Source: Rhodobacter ferrooxidans
GTDB taxonomy: Bacteria; Pseudomonadota; Alphaproteobacteria; Rhodobacterales; Rhodobacteraceae
Length of the DNA: 64,000 nucleotides
NCBI RefSeq assembly: GCF_000176015.1
Contig: NZ_ACYY01000004.1
Span: forward strand, 1 to 64,000
Direction: 5' to 3'
Numbering within the stretch: position 1 is the first letter of the stretch; every line of letters begins with the position of its first letter. The notes under the pieces are model-generated. The model made no database searches. It saw only the letters and a program-made list of their open reading frames with translations, and was not told the DNA's origin. Position numbers and translations under genes: made by a program. This document shows, piece by piece, positions 25,192 to 33,281 of the stretch.

Positions 25192-26830
25192 ACCCCCCGA
25201 AATCGTGCTGAAGGTGCAGGGTCTGCGGATCGAGGCCACCTCCTATCCGCCGGGCGAGGCGCCGCGCGAGGTGGTGCTGGTGCAGGATGTGTCCTTCGCG
25301 CTGGAAAAGGGCAAGGTGCTGGGGTTGATCGGCGAATCCGGGGCGGGGAAATCGACGATTGGTCTGGCCTCGATGGCCTACGGGCGCGGCGGGGTGCGGA
25401 TCACCGGCGGCCAGGTCTGGCTGAAGGGCCGCGACATCCTGCAGGGGCGCGCCCGTGATCTGCGCGACCTGCGGGGGCGGCAGGTCACCTATGTGGCGCA
25501 ATCGGCGGCGGCGGCGTTCAACCCGGCGCGGCAGTTGATGGAACAGGTGATCGAAACCACCCTGAGCCATGGCCTTGCCACCCGCGCCGAGGCCGAAGCC
25601 CGCGCCGTGGCACTGTTCACCCGGCTTGGCCTGCCCAACCCCGAAAGCATCGGCAAACGCTATCCGCATCAGGTGTCGGGCGGCCAGTTGCAGCGGGTGA
25701 TGACGGCGATGGCGCTGTGCCCGCAGCCCGACCTTGTGGTGTTCGACGAGCCGACCACGGCGCTGGACGTGACCACGCAGATCGAGGTGCTGGCGGCGAT
25801 CAAGGAGGCGATCCACCTGACCGGCGTTGCGGCCTTGTATATCACCCATGACCTTGCCGTGGTGGCGCAGGTCAGCGACGACATCATGGTGCTGCGCGGT
25901 GGCCGGATGGTGGAATACGGCACGGTGCAGCAGATCATCGAGGAGCCGCGCGAGGAGTATACCCGCGCGCTGGTCTCGGTCCGTTCCATTGATCATGCCG
26001 AAAAGGCCGATGGCGCGGCGGCGGTGCTGTCGGTGGCCAATGTCACCGCGCGGTATCGGGGGACGAAGTTCGACGTGCTGAAGACCGTCACGCTCGATCT
26101 GCCTGCCGGGCAGACCCTTGCCGTGGTGGGCGAAAGCGGGTCGGGCAAATCGACACTGGCGCGGGTGATCACCGGGCTTTTGCCCGCCGCCAAGGGACGG
26201 ATCACCTTTTCGGGACGCGTGCTGGCCCCGGCCTTGGCCGACCGCAGCAAGGACGATCTGCGCGAGTTGCAGATGATCTACCAGATGGCCGACGTGGCGA
26301 TGAACCCGCGCCAGACCGTCGGCACCATCATCGGCCGACCGCTGGAGTTCTATTTCGGCCTGAAGGGCGAGGCCAAACGCGCCCGGGTGCAAGACCTGCT
26401 GGAGCAGATCGAGATGGGCCGCGGCTTCATCGACCGCTACCCGGCGGAACTGTCGGGCGGCCAGAAGCAGCGGGTCTGCATCGCGCGCGCCCTGGCCGCC
26501 AAGCCGCGGCTGATCATCTGCGACGAGGTGACTTCGGCGCTGGACCCGCTGGTGGCCGATGGCATCCTGAAGCTGCTGTTGAACCTGCAAGCGCAGGAAG
26601 GCGTGGCCTATCTGTTCATCACCCACGACCTTGCCACCGTGCGCGCCATCGCTGACCGCATCGCAGTGATGTATCGCGGCGAGGTGGTGCGCTATGGCCC
26701 TAAAAGCCAGGTGCTGGCGCCGCCGTTCGACGACTACACCGACCTTTTGCTGTCCTCGGTGCCCGAGATGCAACTGGGCTGGCTGGAAAACGTCATCGCC
26801 ACCCGCAAGATGCACAGCGCGGGCAACTGA
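25184..26830 (+). CDS. ABC importer ATPase with two fused nucleotide-binding domains (DppD-DppF type)
   Basis: The 548-residue protein contains two complete ABC ATPases in one chain. Domain 1 has Walker A GESGAGKST, signature VSGGQLQR and Walker B VVFDEPTTALD. Domain 2 (from about residue 280) has GESGSGKST, LSGGQKQR and IICDEVTSALD. It energises import by the two permeases. The GTG start overlaps the upstream stop by 8 bases. In many importers of this type the domains are separate DppD and DppF proteins; the fused form is also common in alphaproteobacteria. Confidence 0.92.
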   Translation: MPKPPEIVLKVQGLRIEATSYPPGEAPREVVLVQDVSFALEKGKVLGLIGESGAGKSTIGLASMAYGRGGVRITGGQVWLKGRDILQGRARDLRDLRGRQVTYVAQSAAAAFNPARQLMEQVIETTLSHGLATRAEAEARAVALFTRLGLPNPESIGKRYPHQVSGGQLQRVMTAMALCPQPDLVVFDEPTTALDVTTQIEVLAAIKEAIHLTGVAALYITHDLAVVAQVSDDIMVLRGGRMVEYGTVQQIIEEPREEYTRALVSVRSIDHAEKADGAAAVLSVANVTARYRGTKFDVLKTVTLDLPAGQTLAVVGESGSGKSTLARVITGLLPAAKGRITFSGRVLAPALADRSKDDLRELQMIYQMADVAMNPRQTVGTIIGRPLEFYFGLKGEAKRARVQDLLEQIEMGRGFIDRYPAELSGGQKQRVCIARALAAKPRLIICDEVTSALDPLVADGILKLLLNLQAQEGVAYLFITHDLATVRAIADRIAVMYRGEVVRYGPKSQVLAPPFDDYTDLLLSSVPEMQLGWLENVIATRKMHSAGN

Positions 26831-26853
26831 CCTACGCTTGCTTCAACTCTGCC

Positions 26854-26927
26854 CGGCGCTCGGCGCGTTCCGGCCTGAAACGCTCCACTGGAGCGTTTCC
26901 GAGACGGCCTTCACCCCCGCCGGAGGC
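26854..26927 (-). repeat. 74-bp dispersed repeat, copy 1 (inverted relative to copy at 38098)
   Basis: Read on the minus strand it starts GCCTCCGGCGGGGGTGAAGG and matches 38098-38171 with 3 visible mismatches. It contains a perfect 10-bp inverted repeat AAACGCTCCA/TGGAGCGTTT (26878-26898). It lies between convergent genes and may terminate both. Confidence 0.8.
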
Positions 26928-26944
26928 TCCCGCAGCGCGGCCAC

Positions 26945-27859
26945 TCACCGGCCTGCCAATTGCGAGATCGCCGCACAGATGCGGCCAAAGCTGGCAGCGG
27001 CGCGCGGCACGGTTGTGCGGGCGCGCAGGTAGCCATGTACCAGCCCCGGCTCCAGATGCCACTCCGCCCAACCACCGGCGGCCAGAAGGACGTCGCGGTA
27101 GTCGCGGCCATCATCGGCCAGCGGGTCACATTCGGCCGAGAAGATCACCGTCGGCGGCAGGCCGGTGAAATCGGTATCCTGCAACACGGCGGCGGTGGGG
27201 TCGGCCTTGGGTTCCTGCCCGGCATGGCGGATTGCGGCGTAGTAAAGCACGTCCTCGCGCGTCAGCATCGGCGCATCGGCATGGGTCAGGTAACTGCCGC
27301 GGTCGCGGTTGCCGCCAAGGCCGGGATAGATCAGCACTTGTCCCGTGATCTGCGGCCCATTTCGGCAGGCATGGGCAACCGAAGCCGCCAATGCGCCCCC
27401 GGCGCTGTCGCCTGCCAGAAGCAACGGGCCGGGAAAGGCCACAGCCGCGGCGCGGGTGGCGGCCAGACAATCGTCAAAGGCAGCGGGGTGGGGGTGTTCA
27501 GGCGCGAGGCGGTAATCGACGCTGATCACCCGCAACCCGGTGGCGGCGCAAATCTCGGCGCAGACATCGTCGTGGCTGTCCAGACCGCCGACCACAAACC
27601 CGCCGCCGTGAAAATACAGCAGCGTGGCGGCGGGATTGGCCGGTTCATAGCGCCGCACCAGCACGCCGGACATGGCATGATCGCTGACCGCCACGCCCGC
27701 CGGGATGCCACGGTGGAAGGCGCAGCACATCCGGTCATAGACCGCGCGCTGCGCGGCGATCGACAGGCCAACCGCATCCGGCGGATAGAAATCGGCGGTC
27801 TGGCGGATGAAATCCCAGGTCGGGCTGTCGATAAGGGTTTGGTAATCCGGCTGCGGCAT
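26945..27859 (-). CDS. HSL-type alpha/beta hydrolase (carboxylesterase/lipase GDXG family)
   Basis: The 304-residue protein belongs to the hormone-sensitive lipase group. The oxyanion motif HGGGFVVGG lies near residue 84, the nucleophile elbow GDSAGG near residue 150, DPLADDGRDY carries the probable Asp, and GLVHGYLRA the catalytic His. These enzymes hydrolyse short-chain esters. It has no signal peptide. It converges on the ABC importer and CocE cluster; functional coupling to that uptake system is possible but unproven. Confidence 0.88.
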   Translation of the reverse strand: MPQPDYQTLIDSPTWDFIRQTADFYPPDAVGLSIAAQRAVYDRMCCAFHRGIPAGVAVSDHAMSGVLVRRYEPANPAATLLYFHGGGFVVGGLDSHDDVCAEICAATGLRVISVDYRLAPEHPHPAAFDDCLAATRAAAVAFPGPLLLAGDSAGGALAASVAHACRNGPQITGQVLIYPGLGGNRDRGSYLTHADAPMLTREDVLYYAAIRHAGQEPKADPTAAVLQDTDFTGLPPTVIFSAECDPLADDGRDYRDVLLAAGGWAEWHLEPGLVHGYLRARTTVPRAAASFGRICAAISQLAGR

Positions 27860-27936
27860 GATGGGTCATCCTCGGGTTTGCCGGGCCTTGCGTCAACCGA
27901 ATCGGATTGGCCGGGTGGGTGCTGCGGATATGGGCA

Positions 27937-27953
27937 AGAATTGCCGCAATTCT
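27937..27953. promoter_or_regulatory. Inverted repeat AGAATTG-CCG-CAATTCT
   Basis: A perfect 7-bp inverted repeat with a 3-base centre, about 70 bases before the receiver-like gene. Its core TTGCCGCAA (27941-27949) recurs upstream of phnA (28947-28955) and ccr (29640-29648), suggesting a shared operator. Confidence 0.45.
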
Positions 27954-28013
27954 CTCAAATTTTAGCCTTGAACAGATGTTAGCAGAAAAAGGTCACAAGG
28001 CTTCTCCTTGCCC

Positions 28014-28026
28014 GGAGGTTACGATG
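28014..28026 (+). promoter_or_regulatory. Strong Shine-Dalgarno and ATG out of frame with the gene that follows
   Basis: GGAGG (28014-28018) sits five bases before ATG 28024. That ATG opens MQVFRPIEQDSTLVGWGFG and then leaves the frame of the downstream coding region. Adding one base in the G run at 28070-28074 would join the two frames as LVGWGVRVLLLG. Confidence 0.6.
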
Positions 28027-28067
28027 CAGGTCTTTCGTCCCATTGAACAGGATTCCACGCTCGTCGG

Positions 28068-28460
28068 TTGGGGGTTCGGGTGCTTTTGCTCGGCAAGACC
28101 GATTCGGAGGGCGTCGTCACCGCCAGCAAGCGAATCGCGGGCTTTGGTGGCACGGTGGAACTGGAGACCGAGATGTATGCGGCGCTAAGCGCGCTGCTGG
28201 AGGATCCGGTCAATTACGGCCTGTTCGTGATGGATTGCGACGCATTTGGCGGCATCGAGGCCGGGATGAAGGCCTTTGCCATGCTGGGGATGCTGCGGGC
28301 GCAGATGCCGGTGATCCTGATTTCGAAGGACTGCGCTGTGCAGACCTTCCCCGAGGACCGCTCGGCGCCGATCCAGTTGCGGGCGCCGTTGTCGGCGGTG
28401 TCGCTGCGGGTGGGGTTCGAACATGCGCTGCGCGAGCGGCGTCTGTGGCGGGCTGCTTAA
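28068..28460 (+). CDS. Receiver-like small protein, probably with a frameshifted 5' end
   Basis: The in-frame product from the TTG at 28068 is 130 residues: LLLGKTDSEGVVTASKRIA, then LFVMDCDAFGGIEAGMKAF, then MPVILISKDCA. The beta-strand spacing and the acidic DCD resemble a CheY-like receiver fold, but the canonical phosphorylation and Thr/Lys residues are not clear, so it may be a pseudo-receiver. No Shine-Dalgarno precedes the TTG. The good ribosome binding site and ATG lie 44 bases upstream in another frame, separated by a five-G run. Either the assembly lacks a base, the gene is mutated, or it begins at a non-canonical codon. A strong terminator follows. Confidence 0.6.
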   Translation: MGVRVLLLGKTDSEGVVTASKRIAGFGGTVELETEMYAALSALLEDPVNYGLFVMDCDAFGGIEAGMKAFAMLGMLRAQMPVILISKDCAVQTFPEDRSAPIQLRAPLSAVSLRVGFEHALRERRLWRAA

Positions 28461-28478
28461 GATATTGATCTGAAAGCA

Positions 28479-28508
28479 AACGGGGCGGATCCTGCGATCC
28501 GCCCCGTT
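28479..28508. terminator. Bidirectional terminator between receiver-like gene and csp
   Basis: AACGGGGCGGAT and ATCCGCCCCGTT form a perfect 12-bp stem around CCTGCG. It lies between two convergent genes. Confidence 0.85.
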
Positions 28509-28539
28509 GCTATTTCGCGGGTCCGAAGACCCTTGCCAA

Positions 28540-28746
28540 TCAGGCCAGAGCCAGGTTGGTGGCCGATTCACGACCGTCACGACCGGCTTCGATATCGAAG
28601 GTCACGGCTTGGCCATCGGCCAGCGAACGGATGCCGGCGCGCTCAAGCGCGGTGATGTGAACGAACACGTCCTTCTTGCCGCCTTCCGGGGCGATGAAAC
28701 CGAAACCTTTGGTGGCGTTGAACCATTTCACGGTGCCTTTGGCCAT
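28540..28746 (-). CDS. Cold-shock domain protein
   Basis: A 68-residue single cold-shock domain. RNP1 is KGFGFI and RNP2 is VFVHITAL, with the usual start [17 protein letters not shown]. Such proteins bind single-stranded RNA and DNA and melt structure in mRNA. GGAGACATC precedes the ATG. The region upstream on the minus strand has no other gene for nearly 300 bases, consistent with the long untranslated leaders of csp mRNAs. Whether it is cold-induced or constitutive cannot be read from the sequence. Confidence 0.95.
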   Translation of the reverse strand: MAKGTVKWFNATKGFGFIAPEGGKKDVFVHITALERAGIRSLADGQAVTFDIEAGRDGRESATNLALA

Positions 28747-29036
28747 CGTGATGTCTCCTTCAAGTGGGCCGCCCGCGGAAGTGCGGCGGTGTGGCTCGTC
28801 AGGGCAAGATCGATAGACTGTTGCCTGGGAAGGAAGACAGTGGTCGATAGAGATAACGTCGCGAGATGGATATTGGGCCAATTGGGCAAAAAAGCAAGGA
28901 AATTTGCGCAGCCAGTCGGTGCGGCACATGCAGCCTGAGCAAGAATTTGCCGCAATTTGCGCTAAATCTCTGGCGCATTGCCTTGGCACGGGGGGCGGGT
29001 TATGGCCGGGAAAACCCATCGAAAAGGACCGGTGCC
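28747..29036. promoter_or_regulatory. Divergent intergenic region of csp and phnA
   Basis: About 290 bases without a convincing gene. It must hold the promoter and probable leader of the cold-shock gene (minus strand) and the promoter of phnA. The sequence is AT-richer than its surroundings. TTGCCGCAA occurs at 28947-28955, the same core found before the receiver-like gene and ccr. Confidence 0.45.
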
Positions 29037-29564
29037 GTGGCAAATGACGATCTGATGACCCGCGCGGGCGGGGTTTGCGAGTTCTGTGGCGCGGCCGAGG
29101 CGCTGGCCGCGGTCGATATGCCGCCTGCGGGCGAGGTGCTGCTCTGCGCCATCTGCCGCGACGAGGCCGAGGCACCGGCCGGGCACTGGCGTTGTCTGGA
29201 AGGTGCCGCCTGGTCGGGCGAGCCTGCGGTGCAACTGGCGGTCTGGCGCAAACTGGGGACGCTGGAGGAAACCTGGGCCATCGAGGCGCGTGACGGCATG
29301 GACCTATCGCCGCAGGTGCGGGACTGGGCCGAGGCGGTTTCGGTCGGTGGCATCGAGCACCGCGACAGCAACGGTGTGCTGCTGGCGGCGGGCGACACGG
29401 TGGTTCTGATCAAGGATCTGGTGGTCAAAGGCGCCAATTTCACCGCCAAACGTGGCACTTCGGTGCCCCGGATCGCGCTGGTGGCCGACAATGCAGCACA
29501 GATCGAGGGCCGGGTCGAAGGCCAGCGCATCGTCATCCTGACCGAGTTCGTCAAGAAGCGCTGA
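29037..29564 (+). CDS. phnA: PhnA-like zinc-ribbon protein
   Basis: A 175-residue protein with an N-terminal zinc-ribbon (CEFCG near residue 14 and CAICRDE near 39) and the characteristic PhnA C-terminal domain ([49 protein letters not shown]). Despite its historical name, the family is not clearly tied to phosphonate use. The GTG at 29037 is chosen because AAGGA precedes it by 8 bases; an internal ATG at 29055 is the alternative. It is followed by ccr in the same direction after 128 bases. Confidence 0.88.
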   Translation: MANDDLMTRAGGVCEFCGAAEALAAVDMPPAGEVLLCAICRDEAEAPAGHWRCLEGAAWSGEPAVQLAVWRKLGTLEETWAIEARDGMDLSPQVRDWAEAVSVGGIEHRDSNGVLLAAGDTVVLIKDLVVKGANFTAKRGTSVPRIALVADNAAQIEGRVEGQRIVILTEFVKKR

Positions 29565-29610
29565 CGCTGCGTTGCGGCGGACATAAAATTACAAAACTAC
29601 CGGCGCAACT

Positions 29611-29648
29611 ATTGCAATCTTGCGCAAACCCGATATTTCTTGCCGCAA
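29611..29648. promoter_or_regulatory. Palindromic candidate operator upstream of ccr
   Basis: ATTGCAAT (29611-29618), TTGCGCAA (29620-29627) and TTGCCGCAA (29640-29648) lie 45 to 80 bases before the ccr start. In Paracoccus a RamB-type regulator controls ccr through TTTGCAAA-like sites, so these may be the equivalent here. This is an inference from motif resemblance. Confidence 0.45.
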
Positions 29649-29692
29649 GCCTGCGCCGATTCTGCGGCGCGGCATTCGCATGTGAGGACGCC

Positions 29693-30985
29693 ATGGCACT
29701 CGACACCCAGCCCGAAATCGCCGCCTACGACGCGCCGCAGAAAGACCTGTATGAGGTCGGTGAAATGCCGCCGCTGGGCTATGTGCCCAAGTCGATGTAT
29801 GCATGGGCAATTCGCCGCGAACGCCACGGCGAGCCCGATACCGCGATGCAGGTCGAGGTGGTCGATACTCCCACCATCGACAGCCACGAGGTGCTGGTGC
29901 TGGTGATGGCGGCGGGGGTCAACTACAACGGCGTCTGGGCGGCCTTGGGTATTCCGATCAGCCCGTTCGACGGCCACAAGGCGCCGTATCACATTGCCGG
30001 ATCGGATGCCGCGGGCATCATCTGGGCGGTGGGCGACAAGGTGAAACGCTGGAAGGTCGGCGACGAGGTTGTGGTGCATTGCAACCAGGACGACGGCGAC
30101 GACGAGGAATGCAACGGCGGCGACCCGATGTTCAGCCCCAGCCAGCGGATCTGGGGCTACGAGACCCCGGATGGGTCGTTTGCGCAGTTCACCCGGGTGC
30201 AGGCGCAGCAGTTGATGCCGCGGCCGCGCCACCTGACCTGGGAGGAATCGGGCTGCTACACTTTGACGCTGGCCACCGCCTACCGGATGCTGTTCGGCCA
30301 TCGGCCGCACATCCTGAAGCCGGGTGACAACGTGCTGGTCTGGGGTGCTTCGGGTGGCTTGGGCTCGTTTGCCATCCAGTTGATCAACGCGGCGGGCGCC
30401 AATGCCATCGGGGTGATTTCCGAGGAAGACAAGCGCGGTTTCGTCATGGGGCTGGGCGCCAAGGGCGTGATCAACCGCAAGGATTTCAACTGTTGGGGCC
30501 AGATGCCCACCGTCAACACCCCGGAATATGCCGCCTGGTTCAAGGAAGCCCGCAAGTTTGGTGCGGCGATCTGGGCGATCACCGGCAAGGGCAACAACGT
30601 CGATATGGTGTTCGAGCACCCCGGCGAGGCGACGTTTCCGGTGTCGGTGTTCGTGGTGAAGCGCGGCGGCATGGTGGTGATCTGCGCCGGAACCACCGGT
30701 TACAACCTGACCTTCGACGTGCGCTATCTGTGGATGCACCAGAAGCGGGTGCAGGGCAGCCACTTTGCCAACCTCAAGCAGGCGGCGGCGGCCAACAAGC
30801 TGATGCTGGAGCGGCGGATCGACCCCTGCATGTCCGAGGTCTTCCCCTGGGAGGAAATTCCCGCGGCCCACATGAAGATGCGGCGCAACCAGCACAAGCC
30901 GGGCAACATGGCCGTGCTGGTGCAGGCACCGCGCACCGGCTTGCGCACTTTCGAGGACACGCTGGAAGCCAGTCGCGACCGTTGA
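29693..30985 (+). CDS. ccr: Crotonyl-CoA carboxylase/reductase
   Basis: This is the key enzyme of the ethylmalonyl-CoA pathway for acetyl-CoA assimilation. It reductively carboxylates crotonyl-CoA to ethylmalonyl-CoA with NADPH and CO2. The 430-residue length is typical. It is a medium-chain reductase with VLVWGASGGLGSFAIQL as the cofactor-binding segment, and family-specific stretches GYVPKSMYAWAIRRERHGEP, NQDDGDDEECNGGDPMFS and RVQGSHFANLKQA. GAGGACGCC precedes the ATG. The pathway mutases are not next to it here. A hairpin terminator follows. Confidence 0.96.
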   Translation: MALDTQPEIAAYDAPQKDLYEVGEMPPLGYVPKSMYAWAIRRERHGEPDTAMQVEVVDTPTIDSHEVLVLVMAAGVNYNGVWAALGIPISPFDGHKAPYHIAGSDAAGIIWAVGDKVKRWKVGDEVVVHCNQDDGDDEECNGGDPMFSPSQRIWGYETPDGSFAQFTRVQAQQLMPRPRHLTWEESGCYTLTLATAYRMLFGHRPHILKPGDNVLVWGASGGLGSFAIQLINAAGANAIGVISEEDKRGFVMGLGAKGVINRKDFNCWGQMPTVNTPEYAAWFKEARKFGAAIWAITGKGNNVDMVFEHPGEATFPVSVFVVKRGGMVVICAGTTGYNLTFDVRYLWMHQKRVQGSHFANLKQAAAANKLMLERRIDPCMSEVFPWEEIPAAHMKMRRNQHKPGNMAVLVQAPRTGLRTFEDTLEASRDR

Positions 30986-31003
30986 TCGCTGCTGGCGCAG
31001 CAC

Positions 31004-31036
31004 ATCCGCCGCAGGTCAGCCCGCGCTGCGGCGGAT
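31004..31036 (+). terminator. Hairpin terminator after ccr
   Basis: ATCCGCCGCAG and CTGCGGCGGAT form a perfect 11-bp stem with an 11-base loop, followed by AATTGCGTTGCATTTT. Confidence 0.65.
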
Positions 31037-31149
31037 AATTGCGTTGCATTTTACCTTTTGGTGACAATCTATTGACCTCTTGCCGGATACTGTCACGTTG
31101 AAACGGACTCTTTGTTTCCGATTCATAAACAGTGAGTGGCGGAGGCTTC

Positions 31150-31344
31150 ATGCGCAATGAGTGGATTTTTGATGTTCTGAGCGACCTGAGGTCCTTTGCG
31201 CAGAAGAATAACCTACCGGCACTGGCGGCGCAGGTGGACATGGCGCTGAACGTGGCGCGGGCCGAAATCGCTGATCTGCAAGGCCATGCAACCGGCGAGG
31301 CCGACGGGCAGAACAGCGCGCCAACCTGCGGGCGACCGCACTGA
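31150..31344 (+). CDS. Small conserved-looking protein, unknown function
   Basis: The 64-residue product begins MRNEWIFDVLSDLRSFAQ and continues KNNLPALAAQVDMALNVARAE-like helical sequence, with a polar unstructured tail. GGCGGAGGC is placed correctly before the ATG at 31150. I recall similar short proteins in Rhodobacterales but cannot assign a function. It has an AT-rich upstream region of about 110 bases after the ccr terminator, so probably its own promoter. The RecD-like helicase starts 45 bases later. Confidence 0.72.
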   Translation: MRNEWIFDVLSDLRSFAQKNNLPALAAQVDMALNVARAEIADLQGHATGEADGQNSAPTCGRPH

Positions 31345-31389
31345 AAGCGGGGTCTCGCCTCGGGCGGCGGGCTCGACTATGGTCGCGCC

Positions 31390-32916
31390 ATGAATTTGCC
31401 GTCCCTGTCGTTTTCCGAAGATCAGGCCGAGGCCTTTGACCGCGTGGCCGATGCGCTGCGCGGCATGGGCATTGATCTGGAAAACTCTGCGCTGACCCCG
31501 ATGGCCGAGGGCAAAGCCTCGGTGCTGGCGGTGGTGGGCAAGGCGGGGTCGGGCAAGACCATGCTGCTGGGCAGTCTTTACAAGGCGCTGGTGGCGGCGG
31601 GGGTCGAGGTGGTCTCGGGTGATTACGAGGGCAAGCGCCGCAAGGACCGCCGCACGCTGGCGGTGCTGGCGCCGACCAACAAGGCGGCCTCGGTGCTGCG
31701 GCTGCGCGGGGTGCCCGCGACCACGATCCACCGCATCCTGTATACCCCGGTTTATGACCCGCAATACGAGAAGATCGCCGAATGGCTGGCCGGCAACGGC
31801 CCGCGCCCGGCGGTGGAGGGGTTGACCGAACTGGCGCTGGACCGCGCGCAGGCGTTTTATGCGCAGGTGGCCTCGATCCCCGGCGCGCTGGCGGCGGCGG
31901 GGTTGCGCGGCAGCGATTTCATCAAGGGCTGGAAGCGCCGCGAGGAGCCGCTGGATGTGGGGTTCGTCGATGAAAGCTCGATGCTGGACGAGCGGCAGTT
32001 CGACGACCTGCGGGCGATCTTTCCGACGCTGGTGCTGTTTGGCGACCCGGCGCAGTTGGCCCCGGTCGGCCAATCGGGCGAGATGGTGTTTGACCGGCTG
32101 GAAGGCGCGGCGCGGCTGAATCTCAGCCGGATTCACCGGCAGGCGATCGGCAACCCGATCCTTGATCTGGCACATGCGCTGGCCGACCCCGCCATCGGCT
32201 TCGAGGCCTTCGAGCGGTTGGTGGAAGCCGCCGCCGCGCGCGACGACCGGGTGGTGGTGGCGCAGCGGGTGGACAGCGATCTGATGGCGCGATCCCCGGT
32301 GCTGGTCTGGCGCAATGCCACCCGCATCCGGCTGATCACCGCGTTTCGCGCAGCCCAGGGCGCGCCGGAGTTCGAGCTGCTGCCCGGCGAGCCGCTGATC
32401 TGCGACGGCATCGAACTGCCGCTGAAACACCGCAAGAAGCGGATCGATCTGGAGGCGCGCGGGCTGATCAAGGGGGCGCAGGTCATCTATCTTGGCCCCG
32501 GCAACCGCGACGGTTTTGCCAAGCTGCATGTGGTGGGCGCCGAGGAGCCGCAGGTTTCCGCCGCCTCGATCATCAAGATCGAGAAGCCCGACGAGGCCGA
32601 GCCGTTCATCCCCTCGGCCGCGCGGATGGGGGCGGCGTTTCTGCATGGGGCGGCGGTGACGATCCACAAGGCGCAGGGCAGTCAGTGGGAAACCGTGCAG
32701 GTCTTCGCGCCCGACCTGTGGGCGGCCAGCCAGTCGGGGCGGATGGAGGCCGGGTTGCCGCTGTGGAAACGGCTGGCCTATGTGGCGATCACCCGGGCGG
32801 AAAAGCGGTTGCTGTGGGTGGTGCGCAACCGTTTGGGGCGGCCGGTGCAGCCCTTGGGGGTGGAGGATCTGCGCGCAGGCCCGGCACCGATGGTGCTGAG
32901 CGGCGGCGAAGACTGA
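31390..32916 (+). CDS. RecD-like ATP-dependent DNA helicase (superfamily 1B)
   Basis: A 508-residue helicase-like protein. Walker A is VVGKAGSGKTMLL near residues 43-55, motif Ia APTNKAASVLRLRG, motif II VGFVDESSMLD, motif III GDPAQLAPVGQSGE, and the C-terminal UvrD_C_2 block VTIHKAQGSQWETV with AYVAITRAEKRLLWVV. It lacks the RecBCD-specific N-terminal region, so it is a stand-alone RecD2/Dda-like enzyme for DNA repair or replication restart. The first residues follow a weak ribosome site (GGTCGCGCC), so the exact start is less certain. Confidence 0.88.
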   Translation: MNLPSLSFSEDQAEAFDRVADALRGMGIDLENSALTPMAEGKASVLAVVGKAGSGKTMLLGSLYKALVAAGVEVVSGDYEGKRRKDRRTLAVLAPTNKAASVLRLRGVPATTIHRILYTPVYDPQYEKIAEWLAGNGPRPAVEGLTELALDRAQAFYAQVASIPGALAAAGLRGSDFIKGWKRREEPLDVGFVDESSMLDERQFDDLRAIFPTLVLFGDPAQLAPVGQSGEMVFDRLEGAARLNLSRIHRQAIGNPILDLAHALADPAIGFEAFERLVEAAAARDDRVVVAQRVDSDLMARSPVLVWRNATRIRLITAFRAAQGAPEFELLPGEPLICDGIELPLKHRKKRIDLEARGLIKGAQVIYLGPGNRDGFAKLHVVGAEEPQVSAASIIKIEKPDEAEPFIPSAARMGAAFLHGAAVTIHKAQGSQWETVQVFAPDLWAASQSGRMEAGLPLWKRLAYVAITRAEKRLLWVVRNRLGRPVQPLGVEDLRAGPAPMVLSGGED

Positions 32917-32971
32917 GGCTTTCGCTGCCGCGGTTGCGGCGTTAGCATGGGCAAAAAATGAGGAAGCTGCC

Positions 32972-33208
32972 ATGATCTGTGTCTTTGTCCAATTCCGCTG
33001 CACCCCCGGCCAGACCTACCAGGTGGCCGATGCGATCTATGACCGCGAGGTGGTTTCGGAGCTGTTCTCGACCTCGGGAGAGTATGACCTGATTGCCAAG
33101 ATCTACATCCCCGATGGCGAGGATGTGGGGCATTACCTGTCGGGGCGGCTGTTCGACATTCCGGGGATCGTGCGGACGCTGACCACGATGACGTTCAAGG
33201 CGTTCTGA
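32972..33208 (+). CDS. Stand-alone Lrp/AsnC ligand-binding domain protein
   Basis: This 78-residue protein consists only of the RAM/AsnC_trans_reg effector domain: MICVFVQFRCTPGQ, then TSGEYDLIAKIYIPDGEDVG, and the final strand TLTTMTFKAF. There is no helix-turn-helix. Such single-domain proteins oligomerise and bind amino acids, possibly modulating full-length Lrp regulators. GAGGAAGCTGCC precedes the ATG. A dispersed hairpin repeat follows immediately. Confidence 0.85.
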   Translation: MICVFVQFRCTPGQTYQVADAIYDREVVSELFSTSGEYDLIAKIYIPDGEDVGHYLSGRLFDIPGIVRTLTTMTFKAF

Positions 33209-33211
33209 GCG

Positions 33212-33277
33212 TGGCAGGCGCCGGGGGCTGTCTGCCCCCGGACCCCCGAGGATATTTTCCCAGAGGTGAATGAGTGA
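33212..33277. repeat. Dispersed G+C-rich hairpin repeat
   Basis: It starts with the same GTGGCAGGCGCCGGGGG as the copy at 6592, has a CCGGGGG/CCCCCGG stem around CTGTCTG, then GACCCCCGAG, GATATTTT and AGAGGTGAA. It lies between convergent genes. Confidence 0.7.
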
Positions 33278-33281
33278 AGCC

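Noticed and set aside
28068-28080. Programmed minus-one frameshift in the receiver-like gene
   Set aside because: No canonical slippery heptamer in the right phase and no obvious downstream stem or internal Shine-Dalgarno, so a missing base or mutation is simpler.
31345-32916. RecD-like helicase as part of a defence system
   Set aside because: The neighbours (a 64-residue protein and an Lrp-domain protein) are not known defence genes, and the protein resembles housekeeping stand-alone RecD2/Dda-like helicases.
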